Counted from the stretch's first letter, positions 35,734 through 45,224 are shown. The stretch is DNA of 64,000 bases from CAYQQR01 sp964420035 (GCA_964420035.1 CAYQQR010000008.1:38947-102946); one strand, 5' to 3'. Notes: a model not told the origin generated them from the sequence alone. Translations and numbers: made by a program.

Positions 35734-37673
35734 AAGGAATCAAAACCACACTACTCTCATTACTGTTGATATTCCCGGGGGTGGCAGGAACAGACAGACT
35801 TGCGCATGCAGCTCAGGAATCTCAGGATAAGGACCCCAATCTTGCCAACACGATAGATAGTTTGATCCTCCGGTCCAGACAAATGTGGTCCGTCTCCCTT
35901 GATTCTGCCTACCTGGCAGCACGCGGGGCAGCCGATCTGGCAGAAGAGCTCAACGATCCCAAGCGAAAGGCCAGCGCTATGAACCAGCTGGGGGCCTCCT
36001 ATCAAATGGCCAGCAACTATTACAGGGCAACCGAGAGTTACCTGGAAGCGCTTGAAATCGGTCAAAAATTAAAAGACTCTTCCCTGATCGCAAGGGCTTA
36101 CAATAACATGGGTCTGGTACATTACAGGATGAAGGAATTCCGGGAAGCGGTGGATTACATGTGGAAAGCACACAACACCTTCCTGCAAACCGGCGACACA
36201 CTTCAACTGGCCAATATACATCTCAATATAGGAGCCCTGTATCATGAACAGGCTCACTATGATTCGGCAAAATTCCATTTCAACAAAAGCCTTGACCTGG
36301 CCCGTATGCTCAATCATAAGACCCTTGAATTATGGGCCATGAACAATATTGCCGATGTGTATGGGCGGGAAGGGAACCTGCTAAAAGCACTGGAACTATT
36401 GGAATACGTTCTGAATGAGGGTATCCGGAATATGGACCTCCGCCTTCAGGCCATTGCTCACCTATCCATTGGTCAGGTCTACCTGGCCAATAATGTACCT
36501 TCACCCAGCCTTGAGCACCTTGAAAAGGCATTGGATTTTTGTGAGCAAACCGGGGAATCAGAGATTTATTCACAGGTCCTTAACAGTATGTCTGACTATT
36601 ACAAGCAGTCAGGCAAATACCGGGAAGCTTATGATTATTTGTCACGTTATCATCACCTTGTGGACCGTGTTTTTTCCGATGAGAATGCCATACGCCTGGC
36701 CCAGCTTAAATATCAAACCGAATATGAAAGAGGATTGATGACCCAGGAAGGCCTGGAACAGGCCAATAAAATGCAAACCATTCAGCTCAAGCGTCAACAA
36801 GCCGTTCGGAATTTTCTTATCATCATTATTGTTACCATTGTAGTATTGGGTTTAACCATTATATACAGTATCTCCAGGCGACAAAAAATAAAACGGCAGT
36901 CCTTTGAGATTATAGAAAAGAAAAATAAAGAACTGGAAGATGCCAATGAAAAATTGCGTAAATCAGAACAAAGCTTGCGGGAACTGAACCTTACAAAAGA
37001 CAAGTTCTTTTCCATTATCGGGCACGATCTGAAGAGTCCGATGAACGCTCTCATGGGATTCAGCGAGTTGTTGGCGGGAGATATCAGTGTTTATTCTGAA
37101 GAAGAAATAGCCAAATATGCTGCGGTGATCCATAAATCTGCCGAAAACATCAACCAGCTGGTCGATAATATTTTGGAATGGTCCAGAACGCAAACCGGCA
37201 ACATTGAATTCAATCCGGAACCATTCAATCTCGCGCTTGTCGTCAACCACATCATTGAAACAAATAAACTGCAGGCTGAATCTAAAGATCTGAAGACCTT
37301 CAATAAGGTGGCCCCTGATGCAGAGATATTTGCAGATAAAAACCTGATATCAACCGTAATCAGGAATCTCCTGAGCAATGCCATTAAATTCACACCCAAA
37401 AATGGTACCATTGAAATCGGATACAACTCAGAGGAAGCATCCTTCCGGCTGTGGGTGAAAGATACCGGTACCGGAATACCTGAAGAGATGCGCGAGGACA
37501 TCTTCAGACTCAGTACCGCTCGTACCCGTCAGGGAACGCGGGGAGAAAGGGGAAGCGGATTGGGATTACTGCTCTGTAAGGAATTTGTGGAAATGCACAA
37601 TGGAACCATCAGCATAGAAAGTAAAGTGAATGAAGGGAGTACTTTCGTAATTGATATCCCAAATAATAATTAA
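35730..37673 (+). CDS. TPR-containing sensor histidine kinase
   Basis: A 647-residue membrane kinase: a signal/anchor segment, a periplasmic stretch of about six tetratricopeptide repeats (about 60-330; ARAYNNMGLVHYRMKEFREAVDY), one transmembrane helix (about 363-385; FLIIIIVTIVVLGLTIIY), a short coiled coil, HisKA with phosphorylated His432 (FFSIIGHDLKSPMNA), and a HATPase domain (N-box LLSNAIKFTP; DTGTGIPEE; GSGLGLLLCKEF). There is no receiver or regulator next to it, so the partner is unknown. It sits between xseA and xseB with overlaps at both ends, an unusual position for a kinase. Confidence 0.92.
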   Translation: MKGIKTTLLSLLLIFPGVAGTDRLAHAAQESQDKDPNLANTIDSLILRSRQMWSVSLDSAYLAARGAADLAEELNDPKRKASAMNQLGASYQMASNYYRATESYLEALEIGQKLKDSSLIARAYNNMGLVHYRMKEFREAVDYMWKAHNTFLQTGDTLQLANIHLNIGALYHEQAHYDSAKFHFNKSLDLARMLNHKTLELWAMNNIADVYGREGNLLKALELLEYVLNEGIRNMDLRLQAIAHLSIGQVYLANNVPSPSLEHLEKALDFCEQTGESEIYSQVLNSMSDYYKQSGKYREAYDYLSRYHHLVDRVFSDENAIRLAQLKYQTEYERGLMTQEGLEQANKMQTIQLKRQQAVRNFLIIIIVTIVVLGLTIIYSISRRQKIKRQSFEIIEKKNKELEDANEKLRKSEQSLRELNLTKDKFFSIIGHDLKSPMNALMGFSELLAGDISVYSEEEIAKYAAVIHKSAENINQLVDNILEWSRTQTGNIEFNPEPFNLALVVNHIIETNKLQAESKDLKTFNKVAPDAEIFADKNLISTVIRNLLSNAIKFTPKNGTIEIGYNSEEASFRLWVKDTGTGIPEEMREDIFRLSTARTRQGTRGERGSGLGLLLCKEFVEMHNGTISIESKVNEGSTFVIDIPNNN

Positions 37674-37674
37674 T

Positions 37675-37887
37675 ATGGATGAGCAAAAATTTTCTTACGA
37701 CCAGGCAGTTAAAGAATTGGAAAAGATCATTCAAAAAATGGATTCCGGGGATATGGCGGTGGACGAACTGTCTGAAAATGTTAAGAAAGCAGCTGAACTG
37801 CTGCGACAATGCAGGAAGAAATTAAGAAGTACAGAAGAATCGGTTAAGAAGATCCTGGAAGAAATCGATGAGGAAGGATCTCAATGA
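37675..37887 (+). CDS. xseB: Exodeoxyribonuclease VII small subunit
   Basis: A 70-residue protein (ATG 37675, MDEQKFSYDQAVKELEKII). It is all helical, with the family pattern F-x-Y-x-x-A-x-x-E-L-E-x-I-I-x-x-M-x-x-G and VDELSENVKKAAELL. Several XseB copies coat the XseA coiled coil. It starts 2 nt after the kinase stop, so xseA-kinase-xseB form one operon. Confidence 0.9.
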   Translation: MDEQKFSYDQAVKELEKIIQKMDSGDMAVDELSENVKKAAELLRQCRKKLRSTEESVKKILEEIDEEGSQ

Positions 37888-37931
37888 ATTCAGAATTCAG
37901 CCTGCCTGACGGTCACCGGGCGCCTACGCCT

Positions 37932-38062
37932 GCGCCGTCGCGTAGCTATGGCGGAGCGCGGTAAAGCTTCTGCGACAGCGTGCGGCCATAGCCTCTGGCG
38001 ACGGCACGCGGTCAGGGATTCAGAATGAAGTTCCTTGGTTCCCTGCCTGTCCGGCAGGCAGG
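37932..38062. repeat. Palindrome-rich spacer (large imperfect IR and CCTGCCTG hairpin)
   Basis: Part of the 188-bp spacer between xseB and the pseudoprotease gene. A long imperfect inverted repeat has arms GCGCCGTCGCGTAGCTATGGC-like (37932-37952) and its near-complement (37985-38009). A second palindrome, CCTGCCTG-TCCGG-CAGGCAGG, occupies 38042-38062. No gene is seen. Its G+C content is higher than that of neighbouring spacers. Confidence 0.65.
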
Positions 38063-38075
38063 CGTAATTCGTAAT

Positions 38076-38912
38076 TCATACCGACCAGCGGGAGCGGCGT
38101 TCCTGTTCGTCATCAATATCATCATGCCCCTGCTCCATCAGGGACTCGACCAGGTAGTCTATGTCCATGGCATAACCCTGGCTGAAGGAGGCCAGCTCGT
38201 AGTTTTTTTCGATTAAATGTTTGATCTGGTACTGTCCCACCTGCAACACCTCGGCCAGATCAATGTCCTGGTGTACCCATTTACCTTTAATTTCTTCAAG
38301 TATCTCCAGGTTTTTGTTGATAATCTCCCGTAGTTTTCTGTACCGTTCCGCTAAGGAGGCAAGACCCTGACCCAGGATACCGATTACTTCCATGCTTCGG
38401 GCATCTATCAGGGGTCCGCCGGAATAACCGCTTTTAATACTGCAATCTACCTGGATCAAGTTCTTTTGATTTTTTGAACGGTAATATGATGAAATAATGC
38501 CCCCATGTATGCTCAGGTGGTCGCTTCTCGAATCAAAACCAAGAACGGCAACCGGGTGACCGATATCTCTTTGCATTTTCCTGGATAAAACAAGGGATGG
38601 AATACTTGCCAGCTCGGGAAATTCCGCTTCAAGGATCAAGAATCCCCGGTTCCAGTTCTTGCAGGTGGTCCGTATCCGCTCTTTGAATTCCTCACCGGGG
38701 ATCCGGATCTCCAGATTCCTGGTCAGACCATCCTGCTTTTTGAATTCAAAAGTGACCTCATCGGGATCATAATTTTTGCATGCCTGATCATCGGTAATGA
38801 TATAATCCTTATACCTGAAACCGGTTAAATGGCTGACACGAATGCCCGTGCTCTTGTATAACCGAATAGAACAGACAGATGCATGGATCCTATTCCAGAT
38901 ATCGATAAACAT
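38076..38912 (-). CDS. Trypsin-like pseudoprotease (HtrA-like fold)
   Basis: A 278-residue protein with a trypsin/HtrA-like fold judged from the serine region: IQVDCSIKSGYSGGPLID, where the usual GNSGGP reads GYSGGP, followed by a VIGIL strand. The His segment, usually ILTNxHVV, reads YIITDDQAC, so Gln replaces the catalytic His; the Asp segment (DLALL-like) reads NRGFLILEAE, with no Asp. Serine kept but His and Asp lost suggests a non-catalytic binding protein. No signal peptide or PDZ domain; the C-terminal 90 residues are charged helices. Function unknown. Confidence 0.65.
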   Translation of the reverse strand: MFIDIWNRIHASVCSIRLYKSTGIRVSHLTGFRYKDYIITDDQACKNYDPDEVTFEFKKQDGLTRNLEIRIPGEEFKERIRTTCKNWNRGFLILEAEFPELASIPSLVLSRKMQRDIGHPVAVLGFDSRSDHLSIHGGIISSYYRSKNQKNLIQVDCSIKSGYSGGPLIDARSMEVIGILGQGLASLAERYRKLREIINKNLEILEEIKGKWVHQDIDLAEVLQVGQYQIKHLIEKNYELASFSQGYAMDIDYLVESLMEQGHDDIDDEQERRSRWSV

Positions 38913-38971
38913 GGTTATAACAGGAATGTCAATTCAAAATTATAGTAAATATCCCATTGATCATCCGGGTC

Positions 38972-40600
38972 TCAATTAATTTTTATTGTTTTTAAATTAA
39001 GCAGGTTTAAAGCATTGCCCTCCATATTCATGATCCTGTCGGGTATGATCCGTACAACCTGATCATAAAACAGGGGGACAACCACCGAAGAGGATATGAT
39101 CATGCTATCCATCTGCCTGTATAATTCCTGCCTTTGCCGGGGATCGTTAAGGGACAATGCTTGCCGGTACAGCCGGTCGTATTCCGGACTGCTGTGATGG
39201 GTGTAATTGGGTCCGGCCGGACTGAAATTTTCAGAATAGAAAAGCGCCAGGTAATTCTCGGCATCCGGATAATCAGCAATCCATGAGGCTCTGAAAAAGG
39301 GTAGTTTGGAATGAGCCACCAGGTTCCTGTAGGCAGCGCCGGTAAGAATTTCTATCTGTATTTCTATACCTAAACCAGCCAATTCATGCTGAATGTATTC
39401 ACATAAATCAAGATAATCCGCGGTGGTGTATAATAAAACAGGTTCCAAACCCTCACCATTGGGAAATCCGGCCTTTTCCAGCAAGCTCCTGGAGGAATCC
39501 GGTGCATAATAATAACCCCTGAAGCCGGGCTCATGTGCCGGTAAACCTTTTGGAATAAAACCATTTACAGCAGGGGTTCCGATATTGTTCCTCAGGAAAC
39601 GCATCATCTTCTTCCTGTCAAAACCATAGTTGATGGCTTTCCGGACACCGGGGTGGAGCAATTGGGGATTGGCAGCAGTACCGCCGAGAGTATCCAGCAG
39701 GAATCCAAGGTATTCTGTGTTCAGGTAGGGCAGGCTGATCATTCTGAAGCGGTCCTCATAATCCGGATTGAGCTTTCCGGAAGGTGTGATGATCTCATCC
39801 TTATAAGCCGGGTGCATACCTGACAAAAGATCCAGGTTCCCCATCATGAATTCCATGAATTCCGATTGTTTATCTTTGATGAACCGGATAGAAACCCCTT
39901 CGATATAAGGCAACGAACGGCCGCTGCTATCCTTCTCAAAATAAGAATCATTACGCACCAGTACCAGTTTTTCCTCCCGTTCCCATAATTTGAACTTAAA
40001 AGGTCCTGTACCCGAGGGATGCATCCCGAAATCACGACCTGATTTTTCGCAAACCTCGTGTGGGACAACCTTACAGTAAGACATGGTCAACAATCCCGGG
40101 AAAGCTGCAAAAGGCTGCTTAAGCTTGATGAGCAGAGTGGTGTCGTTTTGAGCTATGATACCGGCTTTTCCGGATGCATCATAATCCAGGTTGGAAAAGA
40201 TCCAGTATCCGCTGGAAGCCACACGGGGATCCAATATACGGTTAAAACTATAGAAGAAATCTTCCGCGATCACCCTCCTGCCCTTTCCACCCGGGAAGGC
40301 GGGATGATCATGAAAATAAACATCATCCCTGAGATAAAAAGTATAGGTCTTTCCGTCCTCCGAAATTTCCCAGCTCTTTGCTATGGCAGGAACCGGATCC
40401 AGCTTTTTATTAAGCTGCAGAAGACCATCGTAAAGCTGGTTGACAGGCCATATGTGCGCCTTTGTACGGGCATAGGCAGGATCCAGTGAGGTAATGTCGG
40501 CCGCCTCATTGTACCTGAAAACGGCAGGTATGTTTTCTTCCTGCCGGCACCCATATTGAATAAAGAGAAGAAGGAATAAGATCAGCCGTCCCCGTGTCAT
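38972..40600 (-). CDS. Solute-binding lipoprotein, ABC family 5
   Basis: A 542-residue peptide/nickel/oligopeptide-type solute-binding protein. The N-terminus (LLLFIQYGCRQEE) is a lipobox with Cys18. Family 5 landmarks: EAADITSLDPAYARTKAHIW, LNKKLDPVPAIAKSWEISEDGKTYTFYLR, VRKAINYGFDRKKM and a C-terminal MDSMIISSSVVVPLFYDQ. No permease or ATPase genes are close, so it is an orphan binding protein. It lies 65 bp downstream of the TPP-riboswitch-controlled TonB receptor on the same strand and may share its transcript. The ligand is unknown. Confidence 0.88.
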   Translation of the reverse strand: MTRGRLILFLLLFIQYGCRQEENIPAVFRYNEAADITSLDPAYARTKAHIWPVNQLYDGLLQLNKKLDPVPAIAKSWEISEDGKTYTFYLRDDVYFHDHPAFPGGKGRRVIAEDFFYSFNRILDPRVASSGYWIFSNLDYDASGKAGIIAQNDTTLLIKLKQPFAAFPGLLTMSYCKVVPHEVCEKSGRDFGMHPSGTGPFKFKLWEREEKLVLVRNDSYFEKDSSGRSLPYIEGVSIRFIKDKQSEFMEFMMGNLDLLSGMHPAYKDEIITPSGKLNPDYEDRFRMISLPYLNTEYLGFLLDTLGGTAANPQLLHPGVRKAINYGFDRKKMMRFLRNNIGTPAVNGFIPKGLPAHEPGFRGYYYAPDSSRSLLEKAGFPNGEGLEPVLLYTTADYLDLCEYIQHELAGLGIEIQIEILTGAAYRNLVAHSKLPFFRASWIADYPDAENYLALFYSENFSPAGPNYTHHSSPEYDRLYRQALSLNDPRQRQELYRQMDSMIISSSVVVPLFYDQVVRIIPDRIMNMEGNALNLLNLKTIKIN

Positions 40601-40665
40601 AAGATTCGGGATTGAAATTTATATATAAAGTTAGTCATCCTATTCAATATGGTTCCTCGATAAGC

Positions 40666-43131
40666 TTAAAACCTGAAATTCACGGCAGCCATAAAATACC
40701 TTCCTGCCTGGGGAAAATATCCGTCCAGATTTTTGTATTCACCCGCGATGTAATAACGGTATATCCAGGCATAGGCTTCATAATGGTGATCCAGGATGTT
40801 GTGGACCGATACCGAGAAAAAGATCTCGTTTGCAAAGCGGGAACCGAATGCATAATTTACGGAAAGATCATTTACAAAATAAGGATCAAGGCTCCGGTCG
40901 TCGGAAGAAGTATTGTCGATATACTGCTTGCCTACATATTTGGAGGTCCAGTCAAAACTCAAATTTTCAATGGGTTCATAGCGCAATGATCCGTTCATGA
41001 TCAGTTCCGGGGAAAAAGCGATATGGGTTTCGCCCAGGTATTGCTCCTTCTGAAAAGATTCCCCTCCCGGGTCGGACCAATAATCCCAGTTGTCTACCTT
41101 GTCGGTATAACCGAATATTTTGTTCCTGCTGAGGGTTGCATTGAATTCTACCAATAAGGGATCAAAGGGCCTGTATCCGGCCACCCATTCTATTCCCGCC
41201 CTGTAACTATCGGGGATATTGGTCATAATGGGCGACCCCACCTCGTTGATCTCGCCGGTATGCACCAGTTGATCCTTATAGTCCATATAATAAAGATTCA
41301 GGCTGGTCTTGTAGTTGGAAGCCGAAATGGTATAACCCAACTCGTAATCTCTGAGTGTCTCATAAGTTGGCGGGGTCCTTGCCGGATCATGGTCCACGAA
41401 ATTGGCCCGGTTGGGTTCCCGGTTGGCGATACCGAAATAGGCAAAGAGCCGGTGACCGGGGACGGGCTTAAAGCTTACGCCTGCTTTTGGATTCACAAAC
41501 AGGAAGTCGTGCCGCTGCCCTACATCCCTGAGAAATTCATCTTCACCCCTGATATCATACAAAATTCTCCTGACCTGCACATCGGCAAGAATACTCCAGC
41601 TGTTGCTGAGCTGCACGTTCCATTTGTTATACAGGTTAAAATCGATCTTATCCCCGGTACCATTGTACCATTCATATCTTATGTCGCTATTGCTTGCATA
41701 CTCTGCCCAGATTATTCTGCCGTAATGATCGCCCAAATAATGGTTCCATCCGCCACCCAGGGTTGCCTCAATGCCCTTTTTTTTCCATTGAATCGAAGCG
41801 ATGGCCCCGAAAAAATGGTTATCCAGCCACAACCGCCGTATCATGTCCGTTTGCCGGAGGGTATCTGAGCCAAGGATCACATTGCCGAGCCTGTAGGAAC
41901 TGAAGGGCTCATCCTCCCGGAACTGCTCATAATAACCCCTGCCACGGGTATAATGCAAAGCAACATTGGCATGGAACAACGGATTAATTTCTGTTGAATA
42001 GATCAACTGATAGTGATCCTGCTGGTAATTGTCCGTTTCATTTTCGTAAGTGTAGAAATTGTAGGTCCGGGCATCCGAATTCCGCAGGTTCTCTGCCTGT
42101 GAATCAGTATAACCGAAATCAGAGATGAGTTGCTCCAGCTTTTCCTGTTTTCCTTCCAGTTTGGCACTCGGCACACCGTACCAAGCCTGGTAGGTTTCTT
42201 CCTGTCCCGAGAAAATATTGAATTTCAGCAGGTGCCTTTCTGCATGATATCCGCCCGAAACAAAAAAAGACTTGAGATTGGAGCCGGCCCGGTCAATGAA
42301 ACCGTCGGAAACAACGCGTGACAAACGCATGTCAAAACTGAAATGATCCCGGATACGTCCGGAACCCAGTGAAATACTGTTTCTAAGAGTATTGAAGCTA
42401 CCCCCTGAATTATCAATCTCAACATAGGGTTCAGGATTCAACTTGGTGGTCTGGAAATTCAGACTGGCACCGAAGGCCCCGGCACCCAGGGTGGATGTTC
42501 CGACACCCCGCTGTACCTGTACATTCTCCACACTGTTTGCAAAATCCGGCATGTTTACCCACCAGACGCCGTGTGATTCTGCATCGTTGAGCGGGATACC
42601 GTTTACGGTGACATTAATGCGCTTGACCCCGGTTCCGCGGATGCTCAAACCGGTATACCCGACTCCTGCCCCCGCATCGGATGTTATCACTGTGGATGGC
42701 ATGGAAGATAAGAGAAATGGAATATCCCTGCCCTTGTTCTGGTGTTCGATATCTTCCTTTTCGAGGTTCTGAAAAGCCACCGGGGCATCCTGGCCGGCCC
42801 TTAAACCGGTAATGATGGTCTCTTCTGCCAGGGTAGTTGTGGGTTCAAGATGAATGCAGAGCCCCACATCCGAAGACAGCTCTATGGTCTGAACATGATC
42901 TTTATAACCTATGAACGATGCAATGATGGTATGACTGCCTGGATCCAGGTTTTGGATAAGATAGGAACCATCCAGTCCGCTCACCGCTCCTTTGTAACTG
43001 TCCCTGATGTAAATGTTGGCACCGGTGAGGGCTTCTCCGGAGGCTGTGGTGACTTTCCCGCGGATGGAATACTGTGCAGATGCAAGGTTGCATGACCAGA
43101 TTATGGCCAGGATGAAACCAGTTAATTTCAT
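40666..43131 (-). CDS. TonB-dependent receptor under TPP riboswitch (thiamin uptake)
   Basis: An 821-residue outer-membrane receptor: signal peptide (ends NLASAQ), carboxypeptidase-like domain (about 22-95; GEALTGANIYIRDS), plug (about 110-225; GYTGLSIRGTGVKRINVTVNGIPLNDAES) and a barrel ending in Phe. It resembles Fe-type TonB receptors with a classical plug rather than SusC. A TPP riboswitch lies directly upstream, so the likely ligand is thiamin, a thiamin phosphate or a breakdown product. Expression should fall when TPP is plentiful. No pnuT or thiamin pyrophosphokinase gene is near, unlike the usual arrangement. Confidence 0.92.
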   Translation of the reverse strand: MKLTGFILAIIWSCNLASAQYSIRGKVTTASGEALTGANIYIRDSYKGAVSGLDGSYLIQNLDPGSHTIIASFIGYKDHVQTIELSSDVGLCIHLEPTTTLAEETIITGLRAGQDAPVAFQNLEKEDIEHQNKGRDIPFLLSSMPSTVITSDAGAGVGYTGLSIRGTGVKRINVTVNGIPLNDAESHGVWWVNMPDFANSVENVQVQRGVGTSTLGAGAFGASLNFQTTKLNPEPYVEIDNSGGSFNTLRNSISLGSGRIRDHFSFDMRLSRVVSDGFIDRAGSNLKSFFVSGGYHAERHLLKFNIFSGQEETYQAWYGVPSAKLEGKQEKLEQLISDFGYTDSQAENLRNSDARTYNFYTYENETDNYQQDHYQLIYSTEINPLFHANVALHYTRGRGYYEQFREDEPFSSYRLGNVILGSDTLRQTDMIRRLWLDNHFFGAIASIQWKKKGIEATLGGGWNHYLGDHYGRIIWAEYASNSDIRYEWYNGTGDKIDFNLYNKWNVQLSNSWSILADVQVRRILYDIRGEDEFLRDVGQRHDFLFVNPKAGVSFKPVPGHRLFAYFGIANREPNRANFVDHDPARTPPTYETLRDYELGYTISASNYKTSLNLYYMDYKDQLVHTGEINEVGSPIMTNIPDSYRAGIEWVAGYRPFDPLLVEFNATLSRNKIFGYTDKVDNWDYWSDPGGESFQKEQYLGETHIAFSPELIMNGSLRYEPIENLSFDWTSKYVGKQYIDNTSSDDRSLDPYFVNDLSVNYAFGSRFANEIFFSVSVHNILDHHYEAYAWIYRYYIAGEYKNLDGYFPQAGRYFMAAVNFRF

Positions 43132-43152
43132 GGCAGTATGTTTTTGAAATTC

Positions 43153-43236
43153 TGTTTCTATCCCTTCGCCGGCATTACCCGGATCAGGTCCTAAGGGTAT
43201 GATCTCAGCCCGATTCTTTAGGGCACCCCCTTAGTG
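43153..43236 (-). promoter_or_regulatory. TPP (THI-box) riboswitch
   Basis: On the minus strand the conserved thi elements appear in order: ACTAAGGGGGTGCC, then GCTGAGATCATACCC, then GGACCTGATCCGGGTAATGCC, and GGCGAAGGGA. These are the P2 to P5 junctions that bind the pyrimidine and pyrophosphate. It ends only about 20 nt from the TonB receptor ATG (43131), with no T-tract, so control is probably at translation initiation rather than termination. Confidence 0.95.
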
Positions 43237-43305
43237 GTATATACTGCGAAGTTAAAGAAAATAAGAGAAATCCAAAAAATACATAACCAATAACTAATTC
43301 AGAAT

Positions 43306-43665
43306 TCAGGATTCAATATTCAATACTTCTTTAAAGGCCTTCCTGAATGTGTCCTTCGGCAAGGCTCCCATGGCCATCTGGGGTTGGCCTTCCGAAGGGA
43401 TAAACAGTATCGAGGGTATGCTTTGAATACCGAAGATTCCTGCCAGTTCCCTTTCGGCTTCCGTGTCAACCTTGTATATATCTATTTTGCCATCGTATTC
43501 TTCAGCCAGTTCTTCCAGTATGGGTGCAACCATGCGGCAAGGAGTACACCAGTCGGCATAAAAATCAATAACAGCCGGCTTTGTTCCTTCAAAATTCCAT
43601 TCTTTGTTCACGGTGTAATCAAAGATATTCTCTTTGAACTGATCATTTGTTAAATGTTCAATCAT
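43306..43665 (-). CDS. trxA: Thioredoxin
   Basis: A 119-residue thiol-disulphide oxidoreductase. Start ATG 43665 (MIEHLTNDQF); an upstream ATG at 43770 would give a longer, non-family N-terminus. The active site is WCTPC (Cys40, Cys43) instead of the canonical WCGPC, followed by the cis-Pro loop SIPSIL. No signal peptide, so cytoplasmic. The WCTPC form is common in Bacteroidota thioredoxins. Divergent from the CCA-adding enzyme gene across 122 bp. Confidence 0.92.
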   Translation of the reverse strand: MIEHLTNDQFKENIFDYTVNKEWNFEGTKPAVIDFYADWCTPCRMVAPILEELAEEYDGKIDIYKVDTEAERELAGIFGIQSIPSILFIPSEGQPQMAMGALPKDTFRKAFKEVLNIES

Positions 43666-43787
43666 GATGTTTGCTTTGCTTTTCAAATTTGTAATTACAA
43701 ATAATAATCTGCTTGCTTCAATTAGCGTACCGTTCTGTAATAAAACCATCCCAAAGGCATTTTGTTCCAAATAATTGTAATTTTGTC

Positions 43788-45224
43788 ATGAGCCGGAACA
43801 AATTGTCATATCTAAATATGAAGAAATGTCTTAATGACCCTGTTTTCAAGACAATAGCGGGGATCATCAGCCGGAAAAACCTGGAGGCTTATGTCATCGG
43901 CGGATATGTCAGGGATTGCCTTTTGTCCCGGCCCAATAAAGATATAGACATTGTTGTGCTGGGCAGCGGCATCGATCTGGCGAGGGAGGTATCGAGGGAA
44001 CTTGAACTTAAACATCCTCCCACCATCTTTAAGAATTTCGGCACGGCAATGATCCAACATAAAGATAAGGAGATTGAGTTCGTAGGCGCCCGAAAAGAAT
44101 CCTACCGGCGAAACTCCCGCAAACCGGTTGTCGAAGAGGGTACCCTTGCAGACGACCTGCTCAGGAGGGATTTTACCATCAATGCCATGGCCCTGCATTT
44201 GCACCCGGAAAGATTCGGGGAGATGCTGGATCCCTTTCAGGGAAGGCAGGACCTGGAAGCAGGGGTGATAAGAACACCTCAGGACCCTGATAAAACCTTT
44301 GATGACGACCCGCTTCGTATGCTCCGGGCCATACGTTTTGCCAGCCAGCTGGAATTCCAAATTGATGATCAGACTTTTGAAGGCATCCGGAAAAATAAGA
44401 GCCGCATCCCTATCATTTCCGCCGAACGCATCAGTGAGGAGTTGAACAAGATACTGCTGTCGCCGAAGCCTTCAGCAGGCTTCATACTGCTTGAAGAAGG
44501 CGGACTTCTGGAGCTCATCCTGCCTGAACTGCAACAGATGAAAGGGGTCGAAACCCGTAACGGTAAAAAGCATAAGGATAATTTCTACCATACCCTGAAA
44601 GTGCTGGATAACATCAGCAGGGTATCCGGCAACCTATGGTTGCGCTGGGCGGCCTTGCTGCACGATATTGCCAAGCCCCACACCAAAAAATTCGATCCGC
44701 AGCAGGGCTGGACCTTTCACGGTCATGAACACCTGGGCTCCAAAATGGTGGCCCGGATATTCAGGAAACTCAAACTGCCCCTGAACGATAAAATGAAGTA
44801 TGTGCAAAAGATCGTTCTGTTGCACCAGCGCCCCATGGTCCTCTCCCAGGAAGAGATTACCGACGGTGCGGTGCGCCGGCTGGTTTTTGAGGCAGGTGAT
44901 GAACTGGACGACCTGCTGACCCTTTGTGAAGCCGATATTACCTCCAAAAATCCCAGAACCATCAGGAAACACCTGGCAAATTTTCAAAAGGTCCGGGAAA
45001 AGATCGCGGAAGTGGAAGAAAGGGACTCCATCCGGAACTTCCAGCCACCCGTGAGCGGAGAAACCATCATGGATACCTTTGGTATCAAACCCTCAAAAAA
45101 CGTAGGCATCATCAAAGATGCCATCAAGGAAGCCATACTCGACGGCATCATCCCCAACGAGCCGGAAGCGGCATTTGAATACATGCTGGAGAAGGGTAAG
45201 GAACTTGGGTTGAAACCCAAGTAG
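43788..45224 (+). CDS. cca: CCA-adding tRNA nucleotidyltransferase (HD type)
   Basis: Adds the 3'-CCA to tRNAs. From ATG 43788 (MSRNKLSYL) it has 478 residues; ATG 43818 (MKKCLND) is an alternative. The nucleotidyltransferase head has GGYVRDCLL and DIDIVV (catalytic Asp pair), then GTAMIQH and the RRDFTINAMAL motif, with RMLRAIRFASQL following. The HD phosphohydrolase domain reads WAALLHDIAKP with FHGHEHLGSKM. Needed here because the tRNA gene at 20 kb does not encode CCA. Codes up to a spacer with repeats. Confidence 0.93.
   Translation: MSRNKLSYLNMKKCLNDPVFKTIAGIISRKNLEAYVIGGYVRDCLLSRPNKDIDIVVLGSGIDLAREVSRELELKHPPTIFKNFGTAMIQHKDKEIEFVGARKESYRRNSRKPVVEEGTLADDLLRRDFTINAMALHLHPERFGEMLDPFQGRQDLEAGVIRTPQDPDKTFDDDPLRMLRAIRFASQLEFQIDDQTFEGIRKNKSRIPIISAERISEELNKILLSPKPSAGFILLEEGGLLELILPELQQMKGVETRNGKKHKDNFYHTLKVLDNISRVSGNLWLRWAALLHDIAKPHTKKFDPQQGWTFHGHEHLGSKMVARIFRKLKLPLNDKMKYVQKIVLLHQRPMVLSQEEITDGAVRRLVFEAGDELDDLLTLCEADITSKNPRTIRKHLANFQKVREKIAEVEERDSIRNFQPPVSGETIMDTFGIKPSKNVGIIKDAIKEAILDGIIPNEPEAAFEYMLEKGKELGLKPK

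Noticed and set aside
43778..43785. TAATTTTG as the promoter -7 element of cca.
   Set aside because: It lies only 2 bp before the chosen ATG and lacks a correctly spaced -33 box; it would fit only if ATG 43818 is used.
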